Positions 36,074 through 45,500 of a DNA stretch of 64,000 nucleotides are shown piece after piece; position 1 is the first letter of the stretch, and each line of letters opens with the position of its first letter. The DNA comes from Marinobacter vinifirmus. Its GTDB lineage: Bacteria > Pseudomonadota > Gammaproteobacteria > Pseudomonadales > Oleiphilaceae. The stretch is from assembly GCF_002258215.1 (NCBI RefSeq), contig NZ_NEFY01000008.1:1-64000 (forward strand). The letters run 5' to 3'. Made by a program: the position numbers and the translations under genes. The notes under the pieces were generated by a model that was not told where the DNA came from, ran no database searches, and saw only the letters and a program-made list of their open reading frames with translations.

Positions 36074-36535
36074 ATGAAGCGACTGTTGATAGTAGCCCAT
36101 GCACCGTCTCCCAATACCCTGCGGTTACGGGAGTCCGTCGAAAAGGGCGCCCGTAACCCGGATATTGAAGCGGTGGAAGTGGTGGTGAAAGAGCCGCTCG
36201 AAGCCGGCCCCGAAGATGTCCTCGCCTGCGATGCCATTATCCTTGGCACCACCGAAAACCTCGGCTATATGTCGGGCGCCCTCAAAGATTTCTTTGACCG
36301 TAGCTATTACCCCTGCCTGGAGAAAACCCAGGGCCTGCCTTTTACTGTCTATATCCGCGCCGGCCACGACGGCACCGGCACACGCCGCGCCATAGACAGC
36401 ATTACTACCGGCCTGCGCTGGAAGCTTATCCAGGAACCCCTGCTGTGCCGGGGTGACTACCAGCCCGAATTTGCCGACCAGTGTGAAGAGCTGGGGCTGT
36501 TTGTGGCGGCCAGCCTGGATGCCGGAATTATCTGA
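36074..36535 (+). CDS. flavodoxin-like NAD(P)H-dependent oxidoreductase
   Basis: 153-residue protein with a flavodoxin fold: phosphate-binding loop AHAPSPNTLRLRES near the N terminus, an isoalloxazine loop (GTTENLGYMSGALKDFFDR), and a TVYIRAGHDGTGTRRA segment. Probably binds FMN and reduces quinones or another acceptor; NADPH-dependent reductase and flavodoxin proper are alternatives. It follows recA by 22 bases in the same direction, and may be co-transcribed with it. GGGAGG precedes the ATG. A role in recovery from oxidative damage would be only a guess. Confidence 0.75.
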   Translation: MKRLLIVAHAPSPNTLRLRESVEKGARNPDIEAVEVVVKEPLEAGPEDVLACDAIILGTTENLGYMSGALKDFFDRSYYPCLEKTQGLPFTVYIRAGHDGTGTRRAIDSITTGLRWKLIQEPLLCRGDYQPEFADQCEELGLFVAASLDAGII

Positions 36536-36701
36536 AAACCCCGGCGCAACGGCGTTTAATTGGTGCTGGCCACCGCCGATAGGCGAGGAGGGCTATTCGG
36601 TAACAAGGAAACAACGGAATTGGCTAAAATCAACTGCTAGTATTCAGGTGCTAGTAACTTGTTAATTTCTCCTTACTTCCGAGCGACAACAAAGTTTTTT
36701 C

Positions 36702-39700
36702 ATGCCACAGCCAACTCGCGACCTCAGGCTCCAGGCCTGCTTACTGATTCTCTTTCTGTGCGGCCTTCAGGCCGGCGTTCTGGCATTAATTATCACAGCC
36801 TTCCCGATGGTGCCGATGCCTCAGAGCCTGATGCTTACGGCAGAGGGGGCGCTGGCGATTATTGCCGGTGCAGGGGCAATGACTGCTATTTTCTTTCGAA
36901 AGCGCCTCTGGCAACTCGCGTTCGGGATAATGCTGGTGGGCCTGGGTGCATACAGTCTGGGCCACAACCTACTGGATAGCGGGGACGGCTCAGCGGTGTC
37001 GCCGCTCAGTGGACAGTCCCGGCTGATGAACCTGCCTGCAGTCGCCGTGCTGGTGCTGGCCAGCGTATCTCTCATCGGGCTGCGCGGAGCAGCAGGGCGG
37101 TTGTATGCGCTGCTTGCCGGTTGTTTCGGCCTGGCCATTGGCTCCTATGCGGTGCTGGAGAATGTTCGTCGGGGTCTGATGGGTGGGCCGGGCGGTCTGG
37201 TTGAAGGTTTTTCGCTGATTGCCGGGTTGTTTTGCCTGGGATTTGGCATCGCGTTGATCATCCTGGCGCAGCGTGATTCAGGCAAACCGTTCATGCTGCG
37301 GCGAGACGGCGTAGTTGCTGGGGTGGCTGGCGTATTTGGCACGTTTGTGTTGTCGGTCATTGCCAGTTGGGGCAACCATGAAGAGCGACACCACATTGCC
37401 CGCTCTACCATTCAGTACTATGCCAGCGAGCTAAAACTGGAGTTGCAGTCTTCTGTTGCGTTGATTGATCGGCTGGCCAACCGGTGGGCGTCGCTGGGCT
37501 TTGAAGTGCCTGAAGCTCTCGAGCAAACCGAAATGCGCTGGTATTTCAAAGATACGCCGGCCCTGAAGTCCCTGATGTTGTTCCGGGATGGTCGGTCTCC
37601 GGTGTGGCGGCGGAGTCGTAACCCTGAGGATCTGCTGTGGGTGATGGATCAGACCGTCAACCCGGAAGTGTGGGGTTGGGTTCGCAAAGCGCGCGACGAA
37701 CGGTTGGCCAGCGCCTGGATATTCCCGGACCCGGCTAAGCCGTTTTCGGCGATCGCCCTGGTGCGGCCAGACCTGGGTTCGGGTGCGTATTTTCTCGCGG
37801 TTTTTGATGTGGCGGAGTTGCTGGCGCTTGAATCATCCAGGGACTATTACGATTTCGAGATCCGGCTTGAGGGAGCGGACAGCCCGGCTGTGGAGCGGGC
37901 TATTGCACTTCATCACCTGGAACATGAGGTTTACGAGCATGTGCCAGTAAATATTCCCAACGGCCCGGACCTTGTACTCAGTGCCACGGCTGGCCCGGCA
38001 TCGGTACTTTCTCTGCGGGGAATGCTGCCGCCGGCACTGTTTGGTTTCGGGCTGTTGATGAGTTACATGCTGATTATGGGGCGCAGCCTGTTGGGCTTGC
38101 AGAAACGGCAGGCCAGGGAAATCAACGTGGCAGAGCAACGCTTCCGGTCGTTGTTCTCCCAGTCGCCGGATGCAGTGTTTGCCTTCGACCGCGAAGGGGT
38201 TTACCAGGCGGTTAACCCGGTAGCCCAGAAGATCGTGGGTTTTACCAACCGGGATCTGGGGGTTACCCGTTACCAGGATGTTCTGACTCAAGGCGCTATG
38301 GATGAGGCCGACTTTGTTGTGTTTGATACGGCCTTTCAGAATACCGTGGCAGGCCATCCTCAGACCTTTGAAGTGGCCTTTCTGAACGCCCTGGGCAAAC
38401 GCAGGAACTATGAATGTGCGTTTGTTCCGATTGTGGTAGATGCCGGGGTAGTGGGTGTCTTTGCCTTGGTGAAGGATGTAACCGACCGGCACCAGGCGCA
38501 GGAAAACCAGAGGATTCTGCAGCGCAGCCTGGAGTCCAGCGAGAACGCTGTGGTGGTGGTTGATGTGCGGGAAAGCCACATGCCGGTGGTGTTCGTGAAC
38601 TCTGCGTTCACGGCCATCACGGGATATTCCCGCGAGGAAGTGATCGGAGCGCCGGTAAAGCAGCTCACCGGCCCGGAAACCGAAGAGAGCGATATGGACG
38701 CTATCTGGACCGCGGTTCGGTTTGGGCGTGCAGCCAGTGTCACCTTGAAAAGCTATCGTCGGGACGAAACGCCGTTCTGGAACCATGTCGCGCTGGCGCC
38801 AGTGAAAGATGACGATGACCGGGTTACCCACTTTACCGCCATCATGACCGACATCTCGGAGAAGAAAGAGCAGGAAAACCGACTTGCCTATCAGGCTACT
38901 CACGACGTGTTGACCGGGTTGGGTAACCGCAGCCTGTTTGAAGATCGGCTTACTCACGACGTGGCGCTGGCCCAGAGGAATGATCAACAGCTGGCCGTGC
39001 TGTTTGTAGACCTGGATGAATTCAAGCCGATCAATGATGCTCTTGGCCACAAAGTGGGGGACGGCCTGCTGATCAGCATTGCCAGGCGGTTGGAGCTGGT
39101 GACCCGGCCGGAAGATACGCTGGCCCGTTTTGGCGGCGACGAGTTTGTGTTGCTGTTACCTGACCTGACCTCCCCGGCCCAGGCTGACGAAGTGGCAAAC
39201 CGGATTCTGGATAGCATTGCGGACCCTCATCAGGTGGGCAGCCATGAACTTTATATTTCTGCCAGCATCGGCATCAGCTTGCTGGACAAGCAGTCCACCG
39301 GGCCGGAAAAGCTGATTCAGCAGGCTGATATGGCGATGTACAAGGCCAAGCAGCAGGGGCGTGATACCTATGTGGTGTACTCCGAAGACCTGGATTCCAA
39401 GCTGTCCAAGCGTGTGGAGTTGCGTAATGAATTACAGGAGGCCATCAAAACCGGCCAGCTGTTCCTGAATTACCAGCCCCAGGTGGATCAGGACGGTCAC
39501 CTTTGCGGCCTGGAGGCGCTGGTTCGATGGAAGCATCCGGAGAAAGGCTTTATCTCACCGGCAGACTTTATTCCCGTAGCCGAGGAAACCGGCCAGATTG
39601 CCCACCTGGGCAAGTGGGTAACCACCCAGGCGTGTAAAGACGCCCGGCGGTTGCTGGAGATGGGGCTGCTGAAGGGGCGTATGGCGGTGAACCTGTCGCC

Positions 39701-40175
39701 GCTGCAGTTCCACCGCCCGGGCTTTTTGACAGCGCTCAGGTCGATTCTGGAAGACACTGGTCTTGCACCGGAACACCTGGAGCTGGAGCTGACCGAAGGC
39801 ATCCTGATGAAAGACAGCGAGGGGGCTATTGATATCCTCAATGCCCTGAACGGCATGGGGGTGGCCACGGCCATTGATGATTTTGGCACCGGGTTTTCCA
39901 GTTTCAGTTACCTGAAAGACCTGCCGGTGGACAACATCAAGATCGACCGCAGCTTTGTGGACAATGTCACCACCAACGAGAAAGATGCGGCGGTGTGCAA
40001 GGGTGTGATTACCCTGGCCCGGGAAATGGGGCTGAACGTGGTAGCCGAAGGCGTGGAAACCCAGGAGCAGTTTTGTTACCTGAAGAGCCATGGTTGCGAG
40101 AGCTTCCAGGGCTACTACTTTGCCCGGCCGATGTTGTTCGAGGACCTGGTGCAGTGGATTGGAAAAACCGGGTAA
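36702..40175 (+). CDS. membrane PAS-PAS-GGDEF-EAL protein
   Basis: Bifunctional-type cyclic di-GMP regulator of 1157 residues. The N-terminal membrane sensor has about six helices (10-235), then a periplasmic or extracellular segment (about 245-430) and one more TM helix (about 440-460). Two PAS domains (about 475-600 and 605-730), GGDEF and EAL follow. The cyclase loop is intact (GGDEF) with inhibition site RPED five residues before it. EAL motifs are intact (EALVRWKH, MAVNLSPLQF, LELTEG, IDDFGTGFSSFSYL, IKIDRSFV and AEGVETQEQ). Either activity may dominate. It converges on the PilZ gene with a 16-base gap. The start has no good ribosome site. Confidence 0.88.
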   Translation: MPQPTRDLRLQACLLILFLCGLQAGVLALIITAFPMVPMPQSLMLTAEGALAIIAGAGAMTAIFFRKRLWQLAFGIMLVGLGAYSLGHNLLDSGDGSAVSPLSGQSRLMNLPAVAVLVLASVSLIGLRGAAGRLYALLAGCFGLAIGSYAVLENVRRGLMGGPGGLVEGFSLIAGLFCLGFGIALIILAQRDSGKPFMLRRDGVVAGVAGVFGTFVLSVIASWGNHEERHHIARSTIQYYASELKLELQSSVALIDRLANRWASLGFEVPEALEQTEMRWYFKDTPALKSLMLFRDGRSPVWRRSRNPEDLLWVMDQTVNPEVWGWVRKARDERLASAWIFPDPAKPFSAIALVRPDLGSGAYFLAVFDVAELLALESSRDYYDFEIRLEGADSPAVERAIALHHLEHEVYEHVPVNIPNGPDLVLSATAGPASVLSLRGMLPPALFGFGLLMSYMLIMGRSLLGLQKRQAREINVAEQRFRSLFSQSPDAVFAFDREGVYQAVNPVAQKIVGFTNRDLGVTRYQDVLTQGAMDEADFVVFDTAFQNTVAGHPQTFEVAFLNALGKRRNYECAFVPIVVDAGVVGVFALVKDVTDRHQAQENQRILQRSLESSENAVVVVDVRESHMPVVFVNSAFTAITGYSREEVIGAPVKQLTGPETEESDMDAIWTAVRFGRAASVTLKSYRRDETPFWNHVALAPVKDDDDRVTHFTAIMTDISEKKEQENRLAYQATHDVLTGLGNRSLFEDRLTHDVALAQRNDQQLAVLFVDLDEFKPINDALGHKVGDGLLISIARRLELVTRPEDTLARFGGDEFVLLLPDLTSPAQADEVANRILDSIADPHQVGSHELYISASIGISLLDKQSTGPEKLIQQADMAMYKAKQQGRDTYVVYSEDLDSKLSKRVELRNELQEAIKTGQLFLNYQPQVDQDGHLCGLEALVRWKHPEKGFISPADFIPVAEETGQIAHLGKWVTTQACKDARRLLEMGLLKGRMAVNLSPLQFHRPGFLTALRSILEDTGLAPEHLELELTEGILMKDSEGAIDILNALNGMGVATAIDDFGTGFSSFSYLKDLPVDNIKIDRSFVDNVTTNEKDAAVCKGVITLAREMGLNVVAEGVETQEQFCYLKSHGCESFQGYYFARPMLFEDLVQWIGKTG

Positions 40176-40191
40176 GCCGGCAGGCGGTGGC

Positions 40192-40614
40192 CTAGCCGGC
40201 CAGGCGGCTGTAGAAGCCTTCAATGCGTGACAGGGCATTGTCGACGGCCCGGGAATAGCGTTTCTGGTCCAGGCAGTAACTGAACTGAACGCTCACCCGG
40301 AAGCCGGTGCGCCATGGCTGGCAGCGGACTACGCGGGCCGCCACGCGGGGTTCGTTGATGTATTTGCCGCGGATTTGCAGGTACAGGCGGGCGCCGGGTT
40401 CGACCGGCCGGGGGCACTGAACCGCCATGCCGTAGCGGTTCATATCCAGGCAGTTCACCGCCACCGGGTTCTTGCCACGGCCAAAAAAGCCGCGTTCACT
40501 GAGCTGCACGTTCAGGCAGGTGGCGGGAAACCGTTCCTTGATTCGGCGATCTGAGGGCTTACTTGCCATGGCTGCATCCACTGTCTTTTTGTCTTTGTTG
40601 TTTCCGGAAGCCAT
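40192..40614 (-). CDS. PilZ domain protein
   Basis: Cytoplasmic c-di-GMP effector candidate, 140 residues. The N terminus is a short charged lead, then a PilZ domain with the RxxxR element (DRRIKERFPA) and a variant second motif DMNRYG, in which the usual DxSxxG serine is replaced by Asn. ATG 40614 is preceded by GAGG; the frame runs upstream into the divergent Lon-like gene, so the longer version (223 codons) is not believed. It is convergent with the GGDEF-EAL gene, a suggestive but unproven functional pairing. Confidence 0.82.
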   Translation of the reverse strand: MASGNNKDKKTVDAAMASKPSDRRIKERFPATCLNVQLSERGFFGRGKNPVAVNCLDMNRYGMAVQCPRPVEPGARLYLQIRGKYINEPRVAARVVRCQPWRTGFRVSVQFSYCLDQKRYSRAVDNALSRIEGFYSRLAG

Positions 40615-40805
40615 CCGGACCCTCAAGTGTAGCCAGCACCGGGTTGTCTGAAAATTGATCAGCATGAAAAGTGTGACCGGCGTCTCACCCGGCAGTCGCT
40701 CCGACCTGATCGGATAAAACCGGAACCGGTAGGCGACAGTCTGTCTGGCAAACACTACAATGGCGGGTTCAAAACCATTCAAAACGATGTCGACGGGAAG
40801 CAAAC

Positions 40806-43214
40806 TTGAAGTCATTGCCGCTGCACCAACTCTACAAATCCTGTGTTCTGAAAGAGCTGCCATTCAAAACCACCCGGCAACTTGAGCCGCTGGCTGAGAT
40901 CGTCGGCCAGAACCGTGCCCAGGAAGCCGTGCGCTTCGCACTGGCCATGCCCCACGGTGGTTACAACGTGTATGCGGTAGGCCGGAACGGGTTGGGCAAG
41001 CGCACCATGATGCTGCGCTACCTGGAGCACCATGTAGACACCGAGCAGCAAAGCCATGACTGGTGTTACGTGGCCAATTTCGAAGAGCCCCGTAACCCGA
41101 AGTTGCTGAAGCTGCCCTCGGGCAAGGGCACCCAGCTGAAGCAGGACATGGAAAAGCTGATGGCCCGGCTGGTGAAGATGATTCCCCAGACCTTCGAGGG
41201 CGACAGTTTTCTGGAGCGTGCGGAGCAGCTGAAGAACGACTACGTCAAGCTGCAGGAAGACGAACTCGAAAAGGTGGCCAACCAGGCCAAGCGCAAGAAA
41301 GTGCGCCTGACCATCAGCACCCCCGGCGGATACCGGCTGGTGGCTATGAATGGCGAAGAGCCCCACACGGCGGAAAGCTTCCAGGCCCTGACCCAGGAAC
41401 AGCGGGACAAGTTCGAGGAAGTCATCAACAAGCTGGAGAAGAAACTCCGGCAGGTACTGCGCAAGCTGGCAGACTGGGAGCAGGAATACGCCGAGAAACA
41501 ACAGGCCCTGAACCAGGAAACCCTGGAAGGCATCTCCGGCCACCAGATTGACGAACTGAAAGAAAAGTATAAAGAGCTTCCGGATGTGACCGCTTACCTG
41601 GAGGCGGTACGCAAGGACCTGGCTGAAAACCTGGACATCTTCCTGGAAGACGACGAAGAACAGGCGGCCATTGCCTATGCGTCGCTGGACAAGAAAACAC
41701 CCCGCCGCTATATCGTGAATGTGCTGGTACACCAGACCAGCAACGAAGTACCCGTGGTGGTGGAAGATAACCCCACCTACCACAATCTGTTCGGTTACGT
41801 GGAGAACGTGACCTACAAGGGCACGGTGTTTACCGACTTCTCGCTGATTCGCCCTGGCAGCCTGCACAAGGCCAACGGTGGTTACCTGCTGATGGATGCC
41901 ATAAAGGTGCTGGAGCAGCCCTTCGTGTGGGATGGCCTGAAGCGGGCGCTGCGCTCCCGTACCCTACAGATCAACTCCCTGGAGCGGGAACTGACCCTCT
42001 CCGGGACCATTTCCATCGAGGCGGAATCGGTGCCGCTGGATGTGAAGATTGTGCTGTTCGGGGACCGCGAAACCTGGATGCTGCTGCAGGAATACGATTC
42101 CGAGTTTGCCGAGCTGTTCCGGGTAACGGCGGACTTCGAGAATGAAATGTACCGCACGGCGGAAAGTCAGCTGCAGTACGCCAAGTTTATTGCCAGTCTG
42201 GTGGTGGAAAAGAAACTGCTGCATTGCAATACCAGGGCGGTGGCACGGGTAATTGAACACAGCGCCCGTATGGCCGACCACCAGGACCGGTTATCGCTGC
42301 ATGCCGCGGATATTGCCAACCTGCTGCGGGAATCGGATTTCTGGGCCCGCCAGGCCGGCGCCCGGTTGATTACCGAGGTGCACGTGGAGCGGGCGCTGGA
42401 AAGTGCCCGTTACCGCAGCAGTCGTATTCGTGACCAGTTCTACGACTCCATTCGCGACGGCACCACACTGGTTACCACCTCCGGCACCTGTGTGGGGCAG
42501 GTGAATGCGTTGTCTGTGCTGTCTACCGGCGGTTTCGAGTTCGGCTTGTCTAACCGGGTAACGGCAACCTGCTACTATGGTGATGGTGCCGTGATGGATA
42601 TCGAGCGGGACGTAAAGCTGGGTGGCAACATTCACTCCAAGGGTGTGATGATTCTCAGCTCCTGGCTGGCGTCTTACTTTGCGGTGAACGATCCCATGCA
42701 CCTGTCCGCCAGCCTGACCATGGAACAGAACTATGGTGAGGTAGACGGCGACAGCGCATCGCTGGCGGAGCTGGTGGCGCTGATCTCGTCGTTGTCCGGT
42801 GTGCCGGTGCGCCAGGACCTGGCCATTACCGGTTCAGTGAACCAGTTTGGCGAGGTGCAGCCCATCGGCGGTGTGAACGAGAAAATTGAAGGCTTCTTTG
42901 CCACCTGCGAGCTCAAGGGCGGTTTGACCGGCACCCAGGGTGTGATCATTCCGGAAACCAACGTGCAGAACCTGATGCTCGACAGTGAAGTGGTGCAGGC
43001 TGCGCGCAATGGCAAGTTTGCGGTTTACCCGGTAAGCCGGGTGGACGAGGCCGTTACCTTGCTGCTGGACAAGCCCGCCGGCAAGGCGAATGACAAAGGC
43101 CGGTATCCCAGGCAGAGTGTTTTTGGCATTATTCAGCAGCGGCTTGAGAAAATGCGGGAACACGAGCGGCAGGAACACGCGCGGGACGAGCACAAAGACC
43201 CGTCCATCCACTGA
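40806..43214 (+). CDS. Lon-family AAA ATPase/protease (LonB/YcbZ-like)
   Basis: ATP-dependent protease related to YcbZ/LonB-type proteins, 802 residues, no membrane segment. The N-terminal AAA region has a non-canonical P-loop GRNGLGKRT (59-67) interrupted by a helical insertion (about 115-265), and the C-terminal Lon protease domain has Ser650 (GDSASLAELV) and Lys693 (GGVNEKIEG). They are 43 residues apart, as in Lon. The start is TTG at 40806, preceded five bases by GGGAAG. Its role is probably in protein quality control or regulation, with substrates unknown. It is divergent from the PilZ gene and followed after 38 bases by a response regulator. Confidence 0.88.
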   Translation: MKSLPLHQLYKSCVLKELPFKTTRQLEPLAEIVGQNRAQEAVRFALAMPHGGYNVYAVGRNGLGKRTMMLRYLEHHVDTEQQSHDWCYVANFEEPRNPKLLKLPSGKGTQLKQDMEKLMARLVKMIPQTFEGDSFLERAEQLKNDYVKLQEDELEKVANQAKRKKVRLTISTPGGYRLVAMNGEEPHTAESFQALTQEQRDKFEEVINKLEKKLRQVLRKLADWEQEYAEKQQALNQETLEGISGHQIDELKEKYKELPDVTAYLEAVRKDLAENLDIFLEDDEEQAAIAYASLDKKTPRRYIVNVLVHQTSNEVPVVVEDNPTYHNLFGYVENVTYKGTVFTDFSLIRPGSLHKANGGYLLMDAIKVLEQPFVWDGLKRALRSRTLQINSLERELTLSGTISIEAESVPLDVKIVLFGDRETWMLLQEYDSEFAELFRVTADFENEMYRTAESQLQYAKFIASLVVEKKLLHCNTRAVARVIEHSARMADHQDRLSLHAADIANLLRESDFWARQAGARLITEVHVERALESARYRSSRIRDQFYDSIRDGTTLVTTSGTCVGQVNALSVLSTGGFEFGLSNRVTATCYYGDGAVMDIERDVKLGGNIHSKGVMILSSWLASYFAVNDPMHLSASLTMEQNYGEVDGDSASLAELVALISSLSGVPVRQDLAITGSVNQFGEVQPIGGVNEKIEGFFATCELKGGLTGTQGVIIPETNVQNLMLDSEVVQAARNGKFAVYPVSRVDEAVTLLLDKPAGKANDKGRYPRQSVFGIIQQRLEKMREHERQEHARDEHKDPSIH

Positions 43215-43252
43215 CCGGGACCATAATAAAACGGACAGGAGAATAGAGATCC

Positions 43253-43873
43253 ATGACTGATATCCAGCAAACTGTGTACGTGGTAGAAGACGACGAAGCC
43301 GTCCGCGACTCCCTGGAGTTGTTGCTGAAATCCGATGGCAAGCCGGTGAAGACCTTTGAGAGCGCCAACGCCTTTCTGAAGGCCTACTCCGATAAAATGG
43401 CCGGCTGCATTGTGCTGGATATCCGTATGCCGGGTATGGACGGCATGGAGCTGCAGAAGAAGCTGAACGAAAAGCATTCGATTCTGCCCATCATCTTTGT
43501 GACCGGTCACGGCGACGTGCCGATGGCGGTAGACGCCATGAAAGAAGGCGCCGTGGACTTCATCCAGAAGCCGTACCGGGAAGAAGCCCTGCTGGAAAAG
43601 ATCGAGGCGGCCCTGGAGCAGGACCTCGAGCAGCGCAAGACCCTGGACGAAAAACAGGAAATCATCCGCCGGGTGAAAAGCCTGACCCCGCGGGAAGCCG
43701 AAATCATGGACCGCATGATTGCCGGCCAGGCCAACAAGGTGATTGCCATCGAGCTGGAGATCAGCCAGCGCACCGTGGAAATCCACCGTTCCCGGGTTAT
43801 GCACAAGATGGGTACACATTCCCTTGCACATCTGGTGCGTATGGTTCTGTCCGTAAAGGACCTTATCGACTAA
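43253..43873 (+). CDS. FixJ-family response regulator
   Basis: DNA-binding response regulator of 206 residues. Receiver domain (1-120) with EDDE pocket, phospho-acceptor Asp56 (IVLDIRMPGMDG) and Lys in FIQKPYR, then a LuxR-type helix-turn-helix (LTPREAEIMDRMIAGQANK). The gene downstream (43925) encodes a kinase, so the two form a system. The Lon-like gene ends 38 bases before it. Target genes are not evident here. Confidence 0.9.
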   Translation: MTDIQQTVYVVEDDEAVRDSLELLLKSDGKPVKTFESANAFLKAYSDKMAGCIVLDIRMPGMDGMELQKKLNEKHSILPIIFVTGHGDVPMAVDAMKEGAVDFIQKPYREEALLEKIEAALEQDLEQRKTLDEKQEIIRRVKSLTPREAEIMDRMIAGQANKVIAIELEISQRTVEIHRSRVMHKMGTHSLAHLVRMVLSVKDLID

Positions 43874-43924
43874 GCCGGTTGCTGTGGTCATCATGCCAGA
43901 ACGTTTATAACCGGCCACGCTTGT

Positions 43925-45496
43925 ATGACTGAAGTTGTCAGTGAGAACTCAGAGGTGACGGTCCTGCTGGTTGATGACAACCCGCAGAACCTGAAAGTCC
44001 TCTACGAGACCCTGAAAGACAAAGGCTACCGCCTGCTGATTGCCAACGAAGGCGAGAAAGCACTGGACCTGGCCCACCGTCACCACCCGGAAGTGATCCT
44101 GCTGGATATCATGATGCCGGAGATGGATGGCTATGAGGTGTGTGAGCGCCTGAAGGCCGATCCCGAAACCGCCGACATCGCCGTGGTATTCCTGTCCGCC
44201 CTGGACGACCTGCAGGCCAAGGTGAAGGGCTTTTCCCTGGGCGGGGCCGATTACATCTCCAAGCCGTTCCAGTCCCTGGAAGTGATCGCCCGGGTGAAAA
44301 CCCATGCCCGGGTTATCCGGCTCGAACGTGAGCTGCAGGCCCGTAACCGGGAACTGCAGGGCGACCAGACCCGCATCCTGGATTCCATCAGCGAAGGCAT
44401 CTACGGGCTGGACGAAAACGGCCTGATCGAGTTTGCCAACCCGGCTGCCGCCGCGATTGCCGGCCGCCCGGTTGAAGAGTTGATCGGCAAATGTTTCTTT
44501 GACCTGCACTTTGCCACGGCTGAAGAATGCCGTGACAGCCTGCCGGTGATGGCGACCTGTAACAAAGGTGTGCCTGAACACCAGCGGGATATCCAGATGC
44601 TGCGTGCCGATGGCAGCAGCTTCCCTGCAGAATACCGGGCTACCCCGAAGCTTGATGGCGATGAGCTGCATGGCGCTGTGGTGGTGTTTCACGACATTAC
44701 CGCCGAGCTGGAAAGCGAAAAAGCCCTGGAAGAAGCCCGTGAGCTGGTGCAGGAGCAGCGCGATCAGCTGGCCCATACGTCCCGCCTGACCACTATGGGC
44801 GAGATGGCCGCCGGCTTTGCCCACGAGGTAAACCAGCCGCTGACCGCGATTTCCAACTATGCCCGGGTTTCCAAGCGCATGATGGCCAAGGACGAGCCGG
44901 ACCTTGAGCTGCTGGGTGAAACCCTGGATAAAATCGATGCCCAGTCCCACCGGGCCAGCGAGATTATCCGCCGCATCCGCCGCTTTATGAAAAAGCCTGC
45001 CACCGGTAAGGAAGAATTGTCGGTGCCCGAGTTGCTGGAGGACACCCGGCAGTTTGCCGAGGTGGACATGCGCAATAATGAGGGCGGCATTGAGGTGCGG
45101 ATAGACGACGATCTGCCGGGTGTACTGGCAGACCCCATCCAGGTGCAGCAGGTGGCCCTGAACCTGATCCGCAACGCCCTGGAGGCAACCCGCAGTGCCG
45201 GTTCGTCCCAGCCTGTGGAGGTTTCAGCACGGCGTTGTGGTGAGCAGTGCGTTCGGGTAGAGGTGCGTGACCACGGTGTCGGTGTGCCGGAAGAGGCCGA
45301 GGACAAGCTGTTCCACCCGTTCTACACCACCAAGGAAGATGGCATGGGCATTGGCCTTGCTACCTGTCGCTCGCTGATGCAGGCCCAGGGTGGCGATATC
45401 GGGTACCAGCGCCCGGAAGGCGACGGTGCCTGTTTCTGGTTTGTGTTGCCCATTGCAGGCGCCGAGGGCGCGCCCTGCACCCCCGACGAAGCCTGA
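43925..45496 (+). CDS. hybrid histidine kinase with N-terminal receiver
   Basis: Cytoplasmic sensor kinase of 523 residues in the order receiver (8-125, Asp61 in LLDIMMPEMDG), PAS (about 145-265), HisKA (His300 in GFAHEVNQPLTAISNYAR) and HATPase (N box LNLIRNALEATRS, G box GMGIGLATC). The N-terminal receiver differs from the usual C-terminal one of hybrid kinases and suggests an input from another kinase or an autoregulatory switch. It lies 51 bases after the FixJ-type regulator. It converges on the MaoC-like gene, with 4 bases between stops. Confidence 0.88.
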   Translation: MTEVVSENSEVTVLLVDDNPQNLKVLYETLKDKGYRLLIANEGEKALDLAHRHHPEVILLDIMMPEMDGYEVCERLKADPETADIAVVFLSALDDLQAKVKGFSLGGADYISKPFQSLEVIARVKTHARVIRLERELQARNRELQGDQTRILDSISEGIYGLDENGLIEFANPAAAAIAGRPVEELIGKCFFDLHFATAEECRDSLPVMATCNKGVPEHQRDIQMLRADGSSFPAEYRATPKLDGDELHGAVVVFHDITAELESEKALEEARELVQEQRDQLAHTSRLTTMGEMAAGFAHEVNQPLTAISNYARVSKRMMAKDEPDLELLGETLDKIDAQSHRASEIIRRIRRFMKKPATGKEELSVPELLEDTRQFAEVDMRNNEGGIEVRIDDDLPGVLADPIQVQQVALNLIRNALEATRSAGSSQPVEVSARRCGEQCVRVEVRDHGVGVPEEAEDKLFHPFYTTKEDGMGIGLATCRSLMQAQGGDIGYQRPEGDGACFWFVLPIAGAEGAPCTPDEA

Positions 45497-45500
45497 CCCC

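Noticed and set aside
40615..40863. 83-codon N-terminal extension of the PilZ protein
   Set aside because: It overlaps the divergent Lon-like start; ATG 40614 has GAGG before it and fits the domain.
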